Shown one piece after another: positions 1-8,922 of a stretch of 64,000 nucleotides of DNA. The position numbers were made by a program, and so were the translations under genes. The DNA comes from Rhodopseudomonas palustris (lineage in GTDB: Bacteria; Pseudomonadota; Alphaproteobacteria; Rhizobiales; Xanthobacteraceae): contig NZ_QYYD01000017.1 in NCBI RefSeq assembly GCF_003591005.1, positions 62,001 to 126,000 on the forward strand. Direction: 5' to 3'. The notes beneath the pieces are model-generated. The model worked only from the letters and a program-made list of their open reading frames with translations. It did not search any database and was not told where the DNA came from. How positions within the stretch are numbered: position 1 is the first letter of the stretch; every line of letters starts with the position of its first letter.

Positions 1-657
1 ATGCTCCGCGCCGCCGCGTTGGCGGTGCTGGCGCTTGGGCTGGTGGGCGCCGGCGGCTTCGTGGCATTCCTGATGCAGCTGCGGGTCGAGGAGGCCAGGC
101 CGTCGCGCGTCGCAGACGGTATCGTGGTGCTGACCGGCGGCTCGTCGCGGGTGTCGGACGCCGTCGACCTTCTGGCCTCCGGCTACGGCAAGCGGCTGCT
201 GATCTCGGGTGTGCATCGGACCAACGGGGCCAGCGACATCTCGCGCTCGGTGCCGGAGAGCAAGGACTGGTTCGGCTGCTGCGTCGATCTCGACCGCTCT
301 GCCGTCAACACCCGCAGCAACGCCGCCGAGACCAAGCGCTGGGCGAGCGAGCGCGGCTTTCATTCGCTGATCGTTGTCACCTCCAACTATCACATGCCGC
401 GCGCGATCGTCGAAATGTCGCATGCGATGCCGGACATCGAACTGATCCCGTTCTCGGTGATCGGCGACAAGTGGCGCGACGAGGTGTGGTGGAGCAGTGG
501 CGCCACAATGCGGCTGCTGCTATCCGAATACGCCAAATATCTCGCCGTCGAAGCGCGGGTGCGGCTGGCGCGGCTGGGGATCGAGATCGCGCCTGAGGCG
601 TCGGAGCAAGCGCCGGAGCCGTCTGCGCATAAGCCGACGACGGCGCTCGCCAACTGA
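1..657 (+). CDS. YdcF / DUF218-family envelope protein (5' end may be cut)
   Basis: A DUF218 (YdcF-like) domain fills most of the 218 residues. The core starts at about residue 40 with VVLTGGSSR, continues through the SGY-KRLLISG strand, and includes the conserved YHMPRA segment near residue 130. One hydrophobic segment (about residues 5-27) would anchor the protein in the inner membrane with the domain outside. Family members are linked to cell-envelope metabolism, but their reaction is not settled. The acyltransferase gene follows after 12 bases in the same direction, so the two probably share a transcript and an envelope-lipid role. The window opens exactly at this ATG, so an earlier start cannot be excluded. 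The C-terminal tail is rich in Pro, Glu and Ala and is probably disordered. Confidence 0.75.
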   Translation: MLRAAALAVLALGLVGAGGFVAFLMQLRVEEARPSRVADGIVVLTGGSSRVSDAVDLLASGYGKRLLISGVHRTNGASDISRSVPESKDWFGCCVDLDRSAVNTRSNAAETKRWASERGFHSLIVVTSNYHMPRAIVEMSHAMPDIELIPFSVIGDKWRDEVWWSSGATMRLLLSEYAKYLAVEARVRLARLGIEIAPEASEQAPEPSAHKPTTALAN

Positions 658-669
658 CCGGATCGTTTG

Positions 670-1476
670 ATGACGCGTATTTTCGTCCGCTCGTTGATCT
701 ACAACGTGCTGTTCTATCTGCTGCTGGTGTTCTGGATCCTGGTGGCGATCCCGACCTTCCTGCTGCCCCGCCGCGCGCTGATCAAGGTTGCCAAGATGTG
801 GGGCCAGAGCAGCATCTGGCTGATGCGCATCGTGTGCGGCACCAGGGTCGAATTCCGCGGCCTCGAGAAAATTCCGAAAGGTCCGCTGATCGTCGCGCCC
901 AAGCATCAGTCGATGTGGGAGACGTTCGCGCTGCTGCAGCATTTCGACGAGCCGCTGTACATCCTCAAGCGCGAGCTGACCTGGATTCCGTTCTTCGGCT
1001 GGCTGCTGCTCAAGGCCGACATGATCGCCATCAACCGCCAGAAGGGCGGTCGCGTGCTGATGGAAATGGCGCTGCGCGCCAGTGAGGAAGTCAATCGCGG
1101 CCGGCAGCTGATCATCTTTCCGGAAGGCACCCGCACCGCGGTCGGCGCGCCGCCGCGCTACAAGGCCGGCATCGCGCAGATCTACGCCGATTGCAACGTG
1201 CCGTGTCTGCCGGTGGCGCTGAACTCCGGCCTGTTCTGGCCGCGCCGGCAGTTCATGCGCTACCCCGGCACGATCGTGGTCGAATTCCTCGATCCGCTGC
1301 CCGCGGGGATGTCGCGCCGCGAATTCTTCGACACCGTCAGCGAACGCATCGAAACCGCAAGCCAGCGCCTGATCGAAGCCGGCCGGCGCGAACAACAAGC
1401 GCTGTTCGGCGGCGTGCCGAGCACAGCGCCCGTCGACGCGCCCGCAGTGCCCGACCGCACCGCCAGCAACCAGTAA
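670..1476 (+). CDS. plsC: 1-acyl-sn-glycerol-3-phosphate acyltransferase (PlsC family)
   Basis: This is a lysophosphatidic acid acyltransferase-type enzyme that would place the second acyl chain on lysophosphatidate at the inner membrane. The signature acyltransferase block I appears as KHQSMWE, which is HX4(D/E) with the catalytic His near residue 78. Block III is FPEGTR near residue 155. A strong N-terminal transmembrane helix lies at residues 8-30. Length (268 residues) is normal for the family. I chose the ATG at 670 over an in-frame TTG immediately before it. The gene follows the YdcF-like gene closely. The C-terminus after about residue 240 is a variable Ala/Pro-rich tail. A related acyltransferase of hopanoid or ornithine-lipid synthesis (OlsA type) is the main alternative. 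Confidence 0.85.
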   Translation: MTRIFVRSLIYNVLFYLLLVFWILVAIPTFLLPRRALIKVAKMWGQSSIWLMRIVCGTRVEFRGLEKIPKGPLIVAPKHQSMWETFALLQHFDEPLYILKRELTWIPFFGWLLLKADMIAINRQKGGRVLMEMALRASEEVNRGRQLIIFPEGTRTAVGAPPRYKAGIAQIYADCNVPCLPVALNSGLFWPRRQFMRYPGTIVVEFLDPLPAGMSRREFFDTVSERIETASQRLIEAGRREQQALFGGVPSTAPVDAPAVPDRTASNQ

Positions 1477-1488
1477 CCACCTCTCCCC

Positions 1489-1550
1489 ACCCGCAGCGCG
1501 CTCCCTCTTCCGCTTGCGGAAGAGGGCTGGGGTGAGGGCGCCCCAGGCGC
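1489..1550. repeat. GC-rich palindromic repeat, family R1
   Basis: This 62-base element sits between the convergent plsC and ChaC-like genes. Its core is the hairpin CCCTCTTCCGC-TT-GCGGAAGAGGG, a variant of the R1 core, followed by the constant GCTGGGGTGAGGGCG tail. Its position between two 3' ends would let it act as a bidirectional terminator, although there is no T-run. Confidence 0.75.
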
Positions 1551-1554
1551 TGAC

Positions 1555-2133
1555 TCAGCGATGCGGCGGCGTTTCGTCGCGCAGGGCTTCGGCGAGGCGG
1601 TGCAGATGCGGGTCGCGGCAGCCTTGGGCTTCGAGCGAATGCACGGTCGACAACACGTAGTCGCGGTTGGGGCCGGAGCGGCCGTGGCCTTGGCGGACCA
1701 GGCGCAGCTGTTCGGCGGGTGTCAGCCGGCCGGCATATTGCGCATGGCCGCGATCCACCACATAGGCCAGCGCGCTGACCCGCCGCCGCGGATCATCCGC
1801 CAGCCACACCGAGCGCTTGACCTCACGGTATACGCTGGTGACCTGCTCGCGCTCCCGCAGGTAAGCCACCGTCTGCGCCCGGTGCTGGTCGGCAACGCGA
1901 AAGGCGATGCCACGGCAGGCGCCGCCGCGGTCGAGTCCAAGCACCAGCCCAGGCTGCTCAGGCGTGCCACGATGCACGAAAGAATACACGCACAGCGCCC
2001 GATGCTCACCGATCAGCCGTGCCGGCTGCTGTTCGACGAAGTCGAACCCCGGCCGCCACATCAGCGACCCATAGCCGAACACCCACAGGTCGCCCTCGGT
2101 GAGTTCGGCATCGGTCAGGATCTTGGCGGACAT
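1555..2133 (-). CDS. ChaC-like gamma-glutamylcyclotransferase
   Basis: The protein belongs to the gamma-glutamylcyclotransferase / ChaC fold, which releases 5-oxoproline from gamma-glutamyl compounds, notably glutathione for ChaC proteins. The hallmark substrate loop FGYGSLMW is near residue 20, and the YLREREQ segment near residue 95 carries the Glu expected to be the general acid/base. At 192 residues it has the usual size. The gene stands alone and is convergent with plsC. The ATG at 2133 has only a weak ribosome-binding site, so a nearby alternative start is possible. Substrate preference (glutathione versus other gamma-glutamyl amines) cannot be read from the sequence. Confidence 0.85.
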   Translation of the reverse strand: MSAKILTDAELTEGDLWVFGYGSLMWRPGFDFVEQQPARLIGEHRALCVYSFVHRGTPEQPGLVLGLDRGGACRGIAFRVADQHRAQTVAYLREREQVTSVYREVKRSVWLADDPRRRVSALAYVVDRGHAQYAGRLTPAEQLRLVRQGHGRSGPNRDYVLSTVHSLEAQGCRDPHLHRLAEALRDETPPHR

Positions 2134-2303
2134 CAGGGCAAGACTTCAGGGACTCAAGGAGCACGACTTCGAGGCAAGACTTCGCGCAAATGACAAATTC
2201 CGTGTCTACCGCATCGTGCCGGTCAATGTCAGCGCTTTCGCGGCGGAGGCTATGGGCCGGTCCCGCGATTTGCCTTTTCGGGGGCACACTCTAAGTAGGC
2301 TCG

Positions 2304-3497
2304 ATGACCGATCACACGCTTCCCACCCGCCGCCGGCTGTGGCCGTTGTTCCTGCTGCCGGCGCTGCTGCTCGTCGCGGCGATCGCCTGGACCGGCTTCT
2401 GGTTCTTCTCCGTCGCCCAGGTCGACCGTATCGTCGATTCGTGGCGGGCGCGCGAAGCCGCCGCCGGCCGCGCCTATGATTGCGGCGACCGCTCGATCGC
2501 CGGTTTTCCGTTCCGCCTCGAAGTCCGCTGCACCGATGCCAGCGTGGCGTTGACGGCGCAGACCGCCGAGCAGGTCGCGAGCCAGACGCCGGTGACGGCC
2601 AAGCTTGGCGAGATTCTGGTGGTGTCCCAGATCTATCAGCCGAGCCTGTTGATCGCCGAGTTCAAGGGCCCTGCAATCTTCGCCGATCGCGGCCAGCCGC
2701 CGTCGCTGCAGCTCAACTGGGCGACCGCGCGCAGCAGTGCCGCCGGCCTTCCGGGGCCGCCGCAACGGGTGTCGCTGGTGTTCGAAGCGCCGGCGCTCGA
2801 CCGGCTCGGCGGCGCCGCGCCGCTGCCGTTGGCCCGCGCCCGCCATGTCGAGATGCACGCCCGCCAGCTCGAAGGCCCGGCCGGCGCCGCGCCGCGGATC
2901 GTGACCGACTTGCAGTTCGAGGCCGCCAGCGTCCAGGACGTGCATCCGCTGCTCGCCGAATTGTTCGACGCGCATCTGCGCGTGGTGCTGAGCGGGCTCC
3001 GGGATTTCCGGCCGAAGCCGTGGCCGCAACGCTTCCGCGAATTGCAGGCCGCCGGCGGCCGGATCGAGATTACCCAGGCACGGCTGCAGCAGGGCGAGAC
3101 CATCGCCACCGCAATCGGCGCGCTCGGCCTGACGCCGACCGGCAATGTCGACGGCGAACTGCAGATGGTGGTGGCCGGGCTCGACCAGGTCGTGCCGAAG
3201 CTCGGCATCGACAAGGTGCTGGAAGAGGGCGTGTCGCAATCGACGATCGACCGGCTGGCGCCGGGCGTCCGCGCGGGCGACGTCAACAACATGCTTGGCG
3301 CACTCGACCGCGCCATCCCGGGCCTCGGCCGCATCGTCCGTCAGAACGCCAATGTCGGCGTCGCCGCCGGCATCAAGGCTCTCGGCCAGGAAGCGACGTT
3401 AGAAGGCCGCCCCGCCCGCGCCTTTCCGCTGCGCTTCGTCGACGGCGCCGTCATGCTCGGCCCGATCAAGGTCGCGCAGATGAAGCCGCTGTTCTGA
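2304..3497 (+). CDS. DUF2125 domain-containing protein
   Basis: The protein has one N-terminal transmembrane helix (about residues 12-34, starting after a basic RRRLW stretch) and a large periplasmic part, the usual layout of DUF2125 proteins in Rhizobiales. The conserved start of the domain is visible as CGDRSIAGFPFRLEV followed by a second Cys (RC), so a disulfide between the two Cys residues is plausible. The rest is rich in beta-strand pattern, with IVTDLQFEA and GNVDGELQMVV. The function of the family is unknown. The gene is monocistronic between oppositely oriented neighbours, with R1/R2 repeats directly after its stop. Confidence 0.8.
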   Translation: MTDHTLPTRRRLWPLFLLPALLLVAAIAWTGFWFFSVAQVDRIVDSWRAREAAAGRAYDCGDRSIAGFPFRLEVRCTDASVALTAQTAEQVASQTPVTAKLGEILVVSQIYQPSLLIAEFKGPAIFADRGQPPSLQLNWATARSSAAGLPGPPQRVSLVFEAPALDRLGGAAPLPLARARHVEMHARQLEGPAGAAPRIVTDLQFEAASVQDVHPLLAELFDAHLRVVLSGLRDFRPKPWPQRFRELQAAGGRIEITQARLQQGETIATAIGALGLTPTGNVDGELQMVVAGLDQVVPKLGIDKVLEEGVSQSTIDRLAPGVRAGDVNNMLGALDRAIPGLGRIVRQNANVGVAAGIKALGQEATLEGRPARAFPLRFVDGAVMLGPIKVAQMKPLF

Positions 3498-3534
3498 GCA
3501 TCTTGGTGATCTGTTGAAGTAAGCGCCGCCCCGA

Positions 3535-3646
3535 CCGCAGCGCGCCCCCTCTCCCGCTTGCGGGAGAGGGCTGGGGTGAGGGCGACGCGGGCACCGTGCC
3601 TGGGGACCCCACCCTCGACCCCTCCCCGCAAGGGGGAGGGGAGCAG
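3535..3646. repeat. R1 plus R2 palindromic repeat pair
   Basis: Two GC-rich hairpin elements lie side by side between convergent genes. The first (about 3535-3592) has the R1 core CTCTCCCGCTTGCGGGAGAG and the GGCTGGGGTGAGGGCGACGCG tail. The second (about 3596-3646) has the R2 core CCCCTCCCCGCAAGGGGGAG preceded by TGGGGACCCC. R1 and R2 recur as linked pairs elsewhere in the window. Confidence 0.8.
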
Positions 3647-3680
3647 AAGCCGCGCCTCGCGGCAACTAACTATCGGGTAA

Positions 3681-5303
3681 CTAACTATGCAACCCCGGCG
3701 CCTCGTGGCCGGTTCGTGCCACATACTCCGTGTAGCCACCGCCGTATTTGTGGATGCCGTCGGGGGTCAGCTCCAGCACGCGGTTCGACAGCGCGCCCAG
3801 AAAATGCCGGTCGTGCGACACGAACAGCATGGTGCCTTCGAAATCCGACAGCGCCTTGATCAGCATTTCCTTGGTGGCGATGTCGAGATGGTTGGTCGGC
3901 TCGTCGAGCACCAGGAAGTTCGGCGGGTCGTACAGCATCTTGGCCATCACCAGCCGCGCCTTCTCGCCGCCGCTGAGCACCCGGCACTTCTTCTCGACGT
4001 CGTCACCGGAGAAGCCGAAGCAGCCGGCGAGCGCGCGGAGCGAGCCTTGCCCGGCTTGCGGAAACCATTCTTCCAGCGAGGCGAACACGGTGAGCTCGCC
4101 GTCGATCAGGTCCATCGCGTGCTGCGCGAAGTAGCCCATCTTGACGCTGCCGCCGAGCGCGACGCTGCCGTCGTCGGGCGGCGTCGAGCCGGTCACCAGT
4201 TTGAGCAGCGTCGACTTGCCGGCGCCGTTGATGCCCATCACGCACCAGCGCTCGCGCCGCTGGATCTGGAAGTCGAGCCCTTCATAGATGGTCCGGCTGC
4301 CGTAACGTTTTGATACGCGCTTGAGGCTGACGACGTCCTCGCCCGAGCGCGGCGCCGGCAGGAAGTCGAACGCGATGGTCTGGCGGCGCCGCGGCGGCTC
4401 GACCTTCTCGATCTTGTCGAGCTTCTTGACCCGGCTCTGCACCTGCGCGGCATGTGACGCGCGCGCCTTGAAGCGCTCGATGAAGGCGACTTCCTTGGCC
4501 AGCATCGCCTGCTGGCGCTCGAACTGCGCCTGCTGCTGCTTGTCGGCGAGCGCGCGCTGCTGTTCGTAGAATTCGTAGTTGCCGGAGTAGCTGGTCAGCG
4601 TGCCGGCATCGATTTCGATGATCTTGTTGACGATGCGGTTCATGAACTCGCGATCGTGCGACGTCATCAGCAGCGCGCCTTCGAAGCCGCGCAAGAATTG
4701 CTCGAGCCAGATCAGGCTTTCGATGTCGAGATGGTTCGACGGCTCGTCGAGCAGCATCACGTCGGGGCGCATCAAGAGAATACGGGCGAGCGCCACGCGC
4801 ATCTTCCAGCCGCCTGAGAGTTTGCCGACGTCGCCGTCCATCATCTCCTGGGTGAACGACAGGCCGGCCAGCACCTCGCGGGCGCGGCCTTCCAGCGCGT
4901 AACCGTCGAGCTCCTCGAAGCGGTGCTGCACCTCGCCGTAACGCTCGAGGATCTGCTCCATCTCGTCGGCCTTGTCGGGGTCGGCGAGCGCGTCCTCGAG
5001 CTGCTTCAGCTCGGCCGCGACTTCGCTGACCGGGCCGGCGCCCTCCATGGTCTCGGCCACGGCGCTACGGCCCGACATCTCGCCGACGTCCTGGCTGAAA
5101 TAGCCGATGGTCAGGCCGCGATCGACCGAGACCTGGCCCTCGTCGGGCGTCTCGGTGCCCTTGATCATCCGGAACAGCGTGGTCTTGCCGGAGCCGTTGG
5201 GTCCGACCAGACCGATCTTCTCGCCGCGAAGCAGCGTCGCGGACGCCTCGATGTAGAGGATCTGGTGGGCGTTCTGCTTGGAGATATTGTCGAGACGGAT
5301 CAT
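3681..5303 (-). CDS. ABC-F family ATPase (ribosome-associated type)
   Basis: The protein has two ATP-binding cassettes and no membrane domain, which is the ABC-F architecture. These proteins act on the ribosome in translation or antibiotic protection rather than in transport. Cassette 1 has Walker A GPNGSGKTT near residue 35, signature LSGGWKMR and Walker B VMLLDEPSNHLD. Cassette 2 has GINGAGKST, LSGGEKAR and FLVLDEPTNHLD. The charged linker between them, with the QQQAQFERQQ stretch, is the typical ABC-F arm region. Length (540 residues) fits the YbiT/Uup-like size class without a long C-terminal coiled coil. The gene is probably monocistronic. Assigning it to EttA, YbiT or Uup would need a tree. 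Confidence 0.85.
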   Translation of the reverse strand: MIRLDNISKQNAHQILYIEASATLLRGEKIGLVGPNGSGKTTLFRMIKGTETPDEGQVSVDRGLTIGYFSQDVGEMSGRSAVAETMEGAGPVSEVAAELKQLEDALADPDKADEMEQILERYGEVQHRFEELDGYALEGRAREVLAGLSFTQEMMDGDVGKLSGGWKMRVALARILLMRPDVMLLDEPSNHLDIESLIWLEQFLRGFEGALLMTSHDREFMNRIVNKIIEIDAGTLTSYSGNYEFYEQQRALADKQQQAQFERQQAMLAKEVAFIERFKARASHAAQVQSRVKKLDKIEKVEPPRRRQTIAFDFLPAPRSGEDVVSLKRVSKRYGSRTIYEGLDFQIQRRERWCVMGINGAGKSTLLKLVTGSTPPDDGSVALGGSVKMGYFAQHAMDLIDGELTVFASLEEWFPQAGQGSLRALAGCFGFSGDDVEKKCRVLSGGEKARLVMAKMLYDPPNFLVLDEPTNHLDIATKEMLIKALSDFEGTMLFVSHDRHFLGALSNRVLELTPDGIHKYGGGYTEYVARTGHEAPGLHS

Positions 5304-5381
5304 GGGCTCACAGCGCGTTAAAATGCTGCGGCGCGTTTAGCGGAAACAGAGGCAATGCGCCAGACGCGCACAATCCACGCA

Positions 5382-5505
5382 CGTCATTCCGGGGCGCGCA
5401 GCGAAGCGGCGCGAACCCGGAATCCCGCAGTGTTCTGCGACTCGGCCGTTTCCACAACTGCGAGATTCCGGGTTCGCTCGCAAGGGCGAGCGCCCCGGAA
5501 TGACG
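5382..5505. repeat. Palindromic repeat, family R6 (CGTCATTCCGGGG ends)
   Basis: This 124-base imperfect palindrome begins CGTCATTCCGGGGCGCG and ends CGCCCCGGAATGACG. Inner inverted segments GAACCCGGAATC and GAGATTCCGGGTTC give nested hairpins. It lies between the ABC-F and arginase genes. The outer hexamers CGTCAT and ATGACG are shared with families R3, R4 and R5. Confidence 0.8.
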
Positions 5506-5555
5506 ACCGCGGGGAGGGCGCTCATTCCGGAAGGATGAGCGCGCGGGGAGAGCAC

Positions 5556-6539
5556 TCACCCCTCCGGCAGCACCGCGTTGCTCGGCGTCACGCGGTCGCT
5601 GATCTGCATGCCGAACAGGCTGCCGATCAGCTCGACGGCAACACGCGCGGTGCGGCCGCGCTCGTCGAGGAACGGGTTGAGCTCGACGACGTCGACCGAA
5701 CGCACCAGCCCGGAATCGTGCAGCAGCTCCATCACCAGGTGCGCTTCGCGATAGGTCGTGCCTCCGGGCACGGTGGTGCCGACGCCCGGCGCCACCGCGG
5801 GATCGAGCACGTCGACGTCGAACGACAAATGCAGCACGCCGCCCGCGGCGCGGACGCGGTCGATGATGCGGCGGATCAGTACGGCGACGCCGAACTCATC
5901 GATCGCCCGCATGTCGACCACCGGGATGGCGCGAGCGCGCACCAGTTCCTTCTCCAAGGGATCGATCGAGCGGATGCCGAACAGATCGAGTTGGCTCGGC
6001 GGGATCGAAACCCGCGGCTCAGCGCCGAGCAGATGATCGAGCCCGGGCTCGCCGCATAAAAAAGCCGCCGACATGCCGTGCATGTTAGCGCTGATCGTCG
6101 TCGCCGGCGTGTTGTAGTCGGCATGCGCGTCGAACCAAAGCACGAACAGCGGTTTGCCCTGCTGCTGCCAATGGCGCGCGACGCCGTTGATCGAGCCCAT
6201 CGACAGGCTGTGATCGCCGCCCATGAACAGCGGCACGGCGCCGGTTCTGGCGAGATCGTAAGCGCGCGCCGAGATCGCTCCGACCCAACTCCTCACCTCG
6301 TCATAGTAATTGGCGTTGGCCGGCGCCGGATCGTCGCTGCGCGTCACCGGCGGATGCGGCATGTCGCCATGGTCCTCGACCGTGAAGCGCAGTTGCTCGA
6401 GCACGCGGCCGATGCCGGCGGTGCGGAGCGCCGCGGGGCCCATCAGCGTGCCGCGTAGGCCGGCGCCGATCTCGATCGGGACGCCGAGCAGCGCGACGCG
6501 GCGGGCTGGGTCGGGCGGAAGCAAAGAGGAGGGCGTCAT
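5556..6539 (-). CDS. rocF: Arginase (ureohydrolase family)
   Basis: The enzyme would hydrolyse L-arginine to ornithine and urea in the cytoplasm with a binuclear manganese centre. All ureohydrolase metal motifs are present: GGDHS near residue 108, FDAHAD near residue 133, and SFDVDVLDP near residue 237. The N-terminal GVPIEIGAG and the LMGPAALR segment are typical of arginase rather than agmatinase or formiminoglutamase. Length (327 residues) is close to the usual 300-320. Ornithine from this reaction could feed the ornithine decarboxylase and homospermidine synthase encoded 27-30 kb away. The start ATG at 6539 is followed directly by a Ser/Pro-rich leader, and a start a few codons later is possible. 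Confidence 0.88.
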   Translation of the reverse strand: MTPSSLLPPDPARRVALLGVPIEIGAGLRGTLMGPAALRTAGIGRVLEQLRFTVEDHGDMPHPPVTRSDDPAPANANYYDEVRSWVGAISARAYDLARTGAVPLFMGGDHSLSMGSINGVARHWQQQGKPLFVLWFDAHADYNTPATTISANMHGMSAAFLCGEPGLDHLLGAEPRVSIPPSQLDLFGIRSIDPLEKELVRARAIPVVDMRAIDEFGVAVLIRRIIDRVRAAGGVLHLSFDVDVLDPAVAPGVGTTVPGGTTYREAHLVMELLHDSGLVRSVDVVELNPFLDERGRTARVAVELIGSLFGMQISDRVTPSNAVLPEG

Positions 6540-6616
6540 GCGCGGCGCCTTTCAAGAGGAGCGCAGGTCAGACAACCGCGTAGCCGCGCCGGATGACGAC
6601 CGTGCGTCCGTGCTGA

Positions 6617-7447
6617 TCAGGCCTTGAAATAGGTGATCTGATGCGTGGTCGCCAGCAGCTTGCCGCTGGGCGCCCACAGCTCGCCGGTCTGATCGCTGAA
6701 GCTCTTGTGGAACACGTTGGCGTCGGCGACGCCGAGCACCGCGGTGATCGGTTCGGCGGCGAGGTCGTCGGCGTCGACGTGGAAATACGTTGTCATCGAC
6801 ACCGTGCCGATCGGCAGCAATTCGCCGCGGACATGGAAGATCCGGGCGAAGAACGCGTCGGCGATCGCCGACAGCGATAAGAGGTCGAGTGTGCGCGGCA
6901 CGGCGTGAGCGATCCAGGCCTTGGTATGCGCGCTGGCCGGGCCGTCTTGCGTGCCGCTGCCGAAGCTCGGCTCGTTCTCGACGAAGCGGAATTCGAACTG
7001 CCGCACCCACGAGGCCGCGACGCCTTCGCGGGAGTACACCGGCGCTTGGTCATAGGGCAGGGTGCGCGGCATCTGCGTCGGCCGATGCGTCCAGGTCTCG
7101 CGCCGCTGTGCGAACACCGCGGTGGCGAAGGCCTCGACGTCGCCATCCTCTTGCGTCAGTTCGATGCCCCAATGCTGGGTCGAACGCGTCGCCTTGATCA
7201 GCCGCGGCGTCAGATCGAAAGCGCCGGCGGCGATCGGCGCGCAGAAATTCACCGTGAAGGCCAGCGGATCGCCGGCGCGCTCTTGCTGCGCCATCAACGC
7301 CCGCAACAGCGTCGCCGCGGTGGCGCCGCCGAACTGGCCGACAAAGGCGTGATAATCGTCGCTGGTGGCCCCCTGCCAGCGCCCGTCGCGCTGCGCGACT
7401 TGCGTTGCTACGTCGAACGGATGCGCGCTCTCCACCTTGGCGTCCAT
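6617..7447 (-). CDS. Acyl-CoA thioesterase-like protein (TesB-type double hotdog)
   Basis: The length (276 residues) and sequence pattern fit the thioesterase superfamily that groups TesB-like proteins with acyl-CoA thioesterase 2. The N-terminal half has FGGATAATLLRAL, matching the conserved Gly-Gly helix of hotdog folds. The C-terminal half ends in the family-type segment GELWAPSGKLLATTHQITYF. The substrate would be an acyl-CoA, but chain length cannot be inferred. I moved the start 19 codons inside the longest reading frame, to ATG 7447, because AGGGAG sits at the right spacing only there. The gene is downstream of the ATP synthase terminator and appears independent of that operon. Confidence 0.75.
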   Translation of the reverse strand: MDAKVESAHPFDVATQVAQRDGRWQGATSDDYHAFVGQFGGATAATLLRALMAQQERAGDPLAFTVNFCAPIAAGAFDLTPRLIKATRSTQHWGIELTQEDGDVEAFATAVFAQRRETWTHRPTQMPRTLPYDQAPVYSREGVAASWVRQFEFRFVENEPSFGSGTQDGPASAHTKAWIAHAVPRTLDLLSLSAIADAFFARIFHVRGELLPIGTVSMTTYFHVDADDLAAEPITAVLGVADANVFHKSFSDQTGELWAPSGKLLATTHQITYFKA

Positions 7448-7576
7448 GGTCGCTCCCTGTGTTGTTGTTTTTGGGCGTTGCTGTTCATGCCTACCGCAAA
7501 GCACAATCTGCCCCGCACCGACCCAACGCGCAATGGCTGCCGACCATCATATGATCACGAAGAGGCCGCCTTGAAC

Positions 7577-7732
7577 CGCAGCGCACTCCCTCTCCCGCTT
7601 GCGGGAGAGGGCTGGGGTGAGGGAGCCCCAGGCACTGGCTCAGCGATGCGCGGATCGGAGTGCCCTCACCCGCCGCGCTTCGCGCGTCGACCTCCCCCGC
7701 AAACGGGGGAGGTGCGCTGTGCGCGGGGAGGG
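7577..7732. repeat. R1 repeat followed by an R2-like GC-rich palindrome
   Basis: The stretch between the thioesterase and the atp operon holds an R1 hairpin (about 7577-7645). A related element (about 7660-7732) contains GACCTCCCCCGC and GGGGGAGGTGCG as inverted arms. Both are non-coding. Confidence 0.7.
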
Positions 7733-7759
7733 TGCGCCAAGTCACCGCGAGGCAGTCAC

Positions 7760-7791
7760 AAAAAAGCCGGCGCGATTGCTCGCGCCGGCTT
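7760..7791 (-). terminator. Intrinsic terminator of the F0 ATP synthase operon
   Basis: A perfect 12-bp stem (7764-7775 pairs with 7780-7791, AAGCCGGCGCGA) closes a TTGC loop. On the minus strand it is followed by a run of six T. It lies 24 bases after the atpF stop codon. Confidence 0.9.
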
Positions 7792-7815
7792 GGTTGGTTC
7801 AGCGTTCGTGCGAAC

Positions 7816-8307
7816 TCAGTTGAGCTTGCTGCGGACGTCCTGGATGCCTTTGGTCAGCAGGTCGTCGGCAACCGGGCCCTTGACCGACTGCGACAGGATC
7901 GACGCGGCGGCGGAGACGGCGGCTTCGGCTGCGGCGGCGCGGACGTCGGCGACGGCCTGAGCCTCCGCCAGCGCGATCTTGCCTTCCGCGGTCTTGGTGC
8001 GGCGGGCGACGAAGTCTTCCAGCTTGGTCTTGGACTCGGCCGCGATGCGTTCGGCGTCGGCCTTGGCGCTGGCGACGATCGCTTCGGCTTCCCGCTCGGC
8101 CTGGGCGCGGCGGGCGCGATAGTCGGCGAGCAGCTTGGCGGCTTCGTCCTTGAGCTTGCGGGCCTCGTCGAGCTCGGCCTTGATCCGGTCGCGACGATTG
8201 TCGAGCGCCTTGATCACCGTCCGGTGCACGCCCAGATAGGCGAACAGGCCCATCAGGATGATGAACGCGATGGCGACCCAGGTTTCTGCTTCAGCGAAGA
8301 TTTCCAT
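7816..8307 (-). CDS. atpF: ATP synthase F0 subunit b
   Basis: Subunit b forms the peripheral stalk of the F0F1 ATP synthase, with one membrane helix (about residues 9-28) and a long charged alpha-helical arm. Heptad-like segments such as [21 protein letters not shown] and [20 protein letters not shown] show the arm. It is the last gene of the atpI-B-E-G-F operon. I place the start at ATG 8307, five bases after the stop of the b' gene; an upstream in-frame TTG at 8316 would add three residues. The final part ([16 protein letters not shown]) is the usual delta-binding end. The partner b' gene directly upstream shows a heterodimeric b/b' stalk, as in other alphaproteobacteria and cyanobacteria. 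Confidence 0.93.
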   Translation of the reverse strand: MEIFAEAETWVAIAFIILMGLFAYLGVHRTVIKALDNRRDRIKAELDEARKLKDEAAKLLADYRARRAQAEREAEAIVASAKADAERIAAESKTKLEDFVARRTKTAEGKIALAEAQAVADVRAAAAEAAVSAAASILSQSVKGPVADDLLTKGIQDVRSKLN

Positions 8308-8312
8308 CAGCC

Positions 8313-8894
8313 TCAACCTTTGAGCGACGCGTCGACCGCGCTGTTGACCGCGTTGCCGTCCGGCGTCACGCCCGACAGCTGCTGCACGATCGCGGAGGCG
8401 GCGTCGGCGGCGATGCCGCGAACGTTGCCCATCGCAGTCGCGCGGGTCGCAGCGATGGTCTTCTCGGCATCGGCGAGCTTGGCCGCCAGCCGTTCTTCCA
8501 GCGTCTTGCGCTCGGCTTCCGCCTGCGCATTCAGCTTGTCACGGGTTTCCGCGCCGATCGCCTGCGCCCGGGCTCGGGCCTGGGCCAGTTCGGTTTCGTA
8601 GGCCTTCAGCGCTTCGTCCGATTCGGCCTTCAGCTTCTGCGCGGCTGCGAGATCGCCCTCGATGGCTTTCTGACGGTCATCGATCACACCGCCGACGCGC
8701 GGCAGTGCGATCTTCGACACGATCAGGTAGAGCGCGACGAACGCGATCGCCAGCGACACGAGTTGCGAAGCGAAGGTTTCCTGCTGGAACGGCGGAAACG
8801 GGGCCTTGTGGCCGTCCGCCGCCGTGTGAGCAGTGGTTCCCTTGGCGTCGCCAGGACCTGTAGCCACGGGCTTCTCCTGTTCGGGGCCGGTCAC
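8313..8894 (-). CDS. atpG: ATP synthase F0 subunit b'
   Basis: This is the second, diverged peripheral-stalk subunit. It has an extra N-terminal tail of about 35 residues rich in Gly, Lys and Thr, then [14 protein letters not shown] leading into one membrane helix (about residues 43-62). A long Ala/Glu/Lys-rich helix (about 70-170) follows. The FPPF/F-PQL-type entry to the membrane helix is typical of b' rather than b. The start codon is GTG at 8894, 28 bases after the c-subunit gene. Its stop lies five bases before the atpF start, so translation of the two is probably coupled and gives stoichiometric b and b'. Confidence 0.92.
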   Translation of the reverse strand: MTGPEQEKPVATGPGDAKGTTAHTAADGHKAPFPPFQQETFASQLVSLAIAFVALYLIVSKIALPRVGGVIDDRQKAIEGDLAAAQKLKAESDEALKAYETELAQARARAQAIGAETRDKLNAQAEAERKTLEERLAAKLADAEKTIAATRATAMGNVRGIAADAASAIVQQLSGVTPDGNAVNSAVDASLKG

Positions 8895-8922
8895 GACCTC
8901 AGCGGCGCGACCGGATTGGATC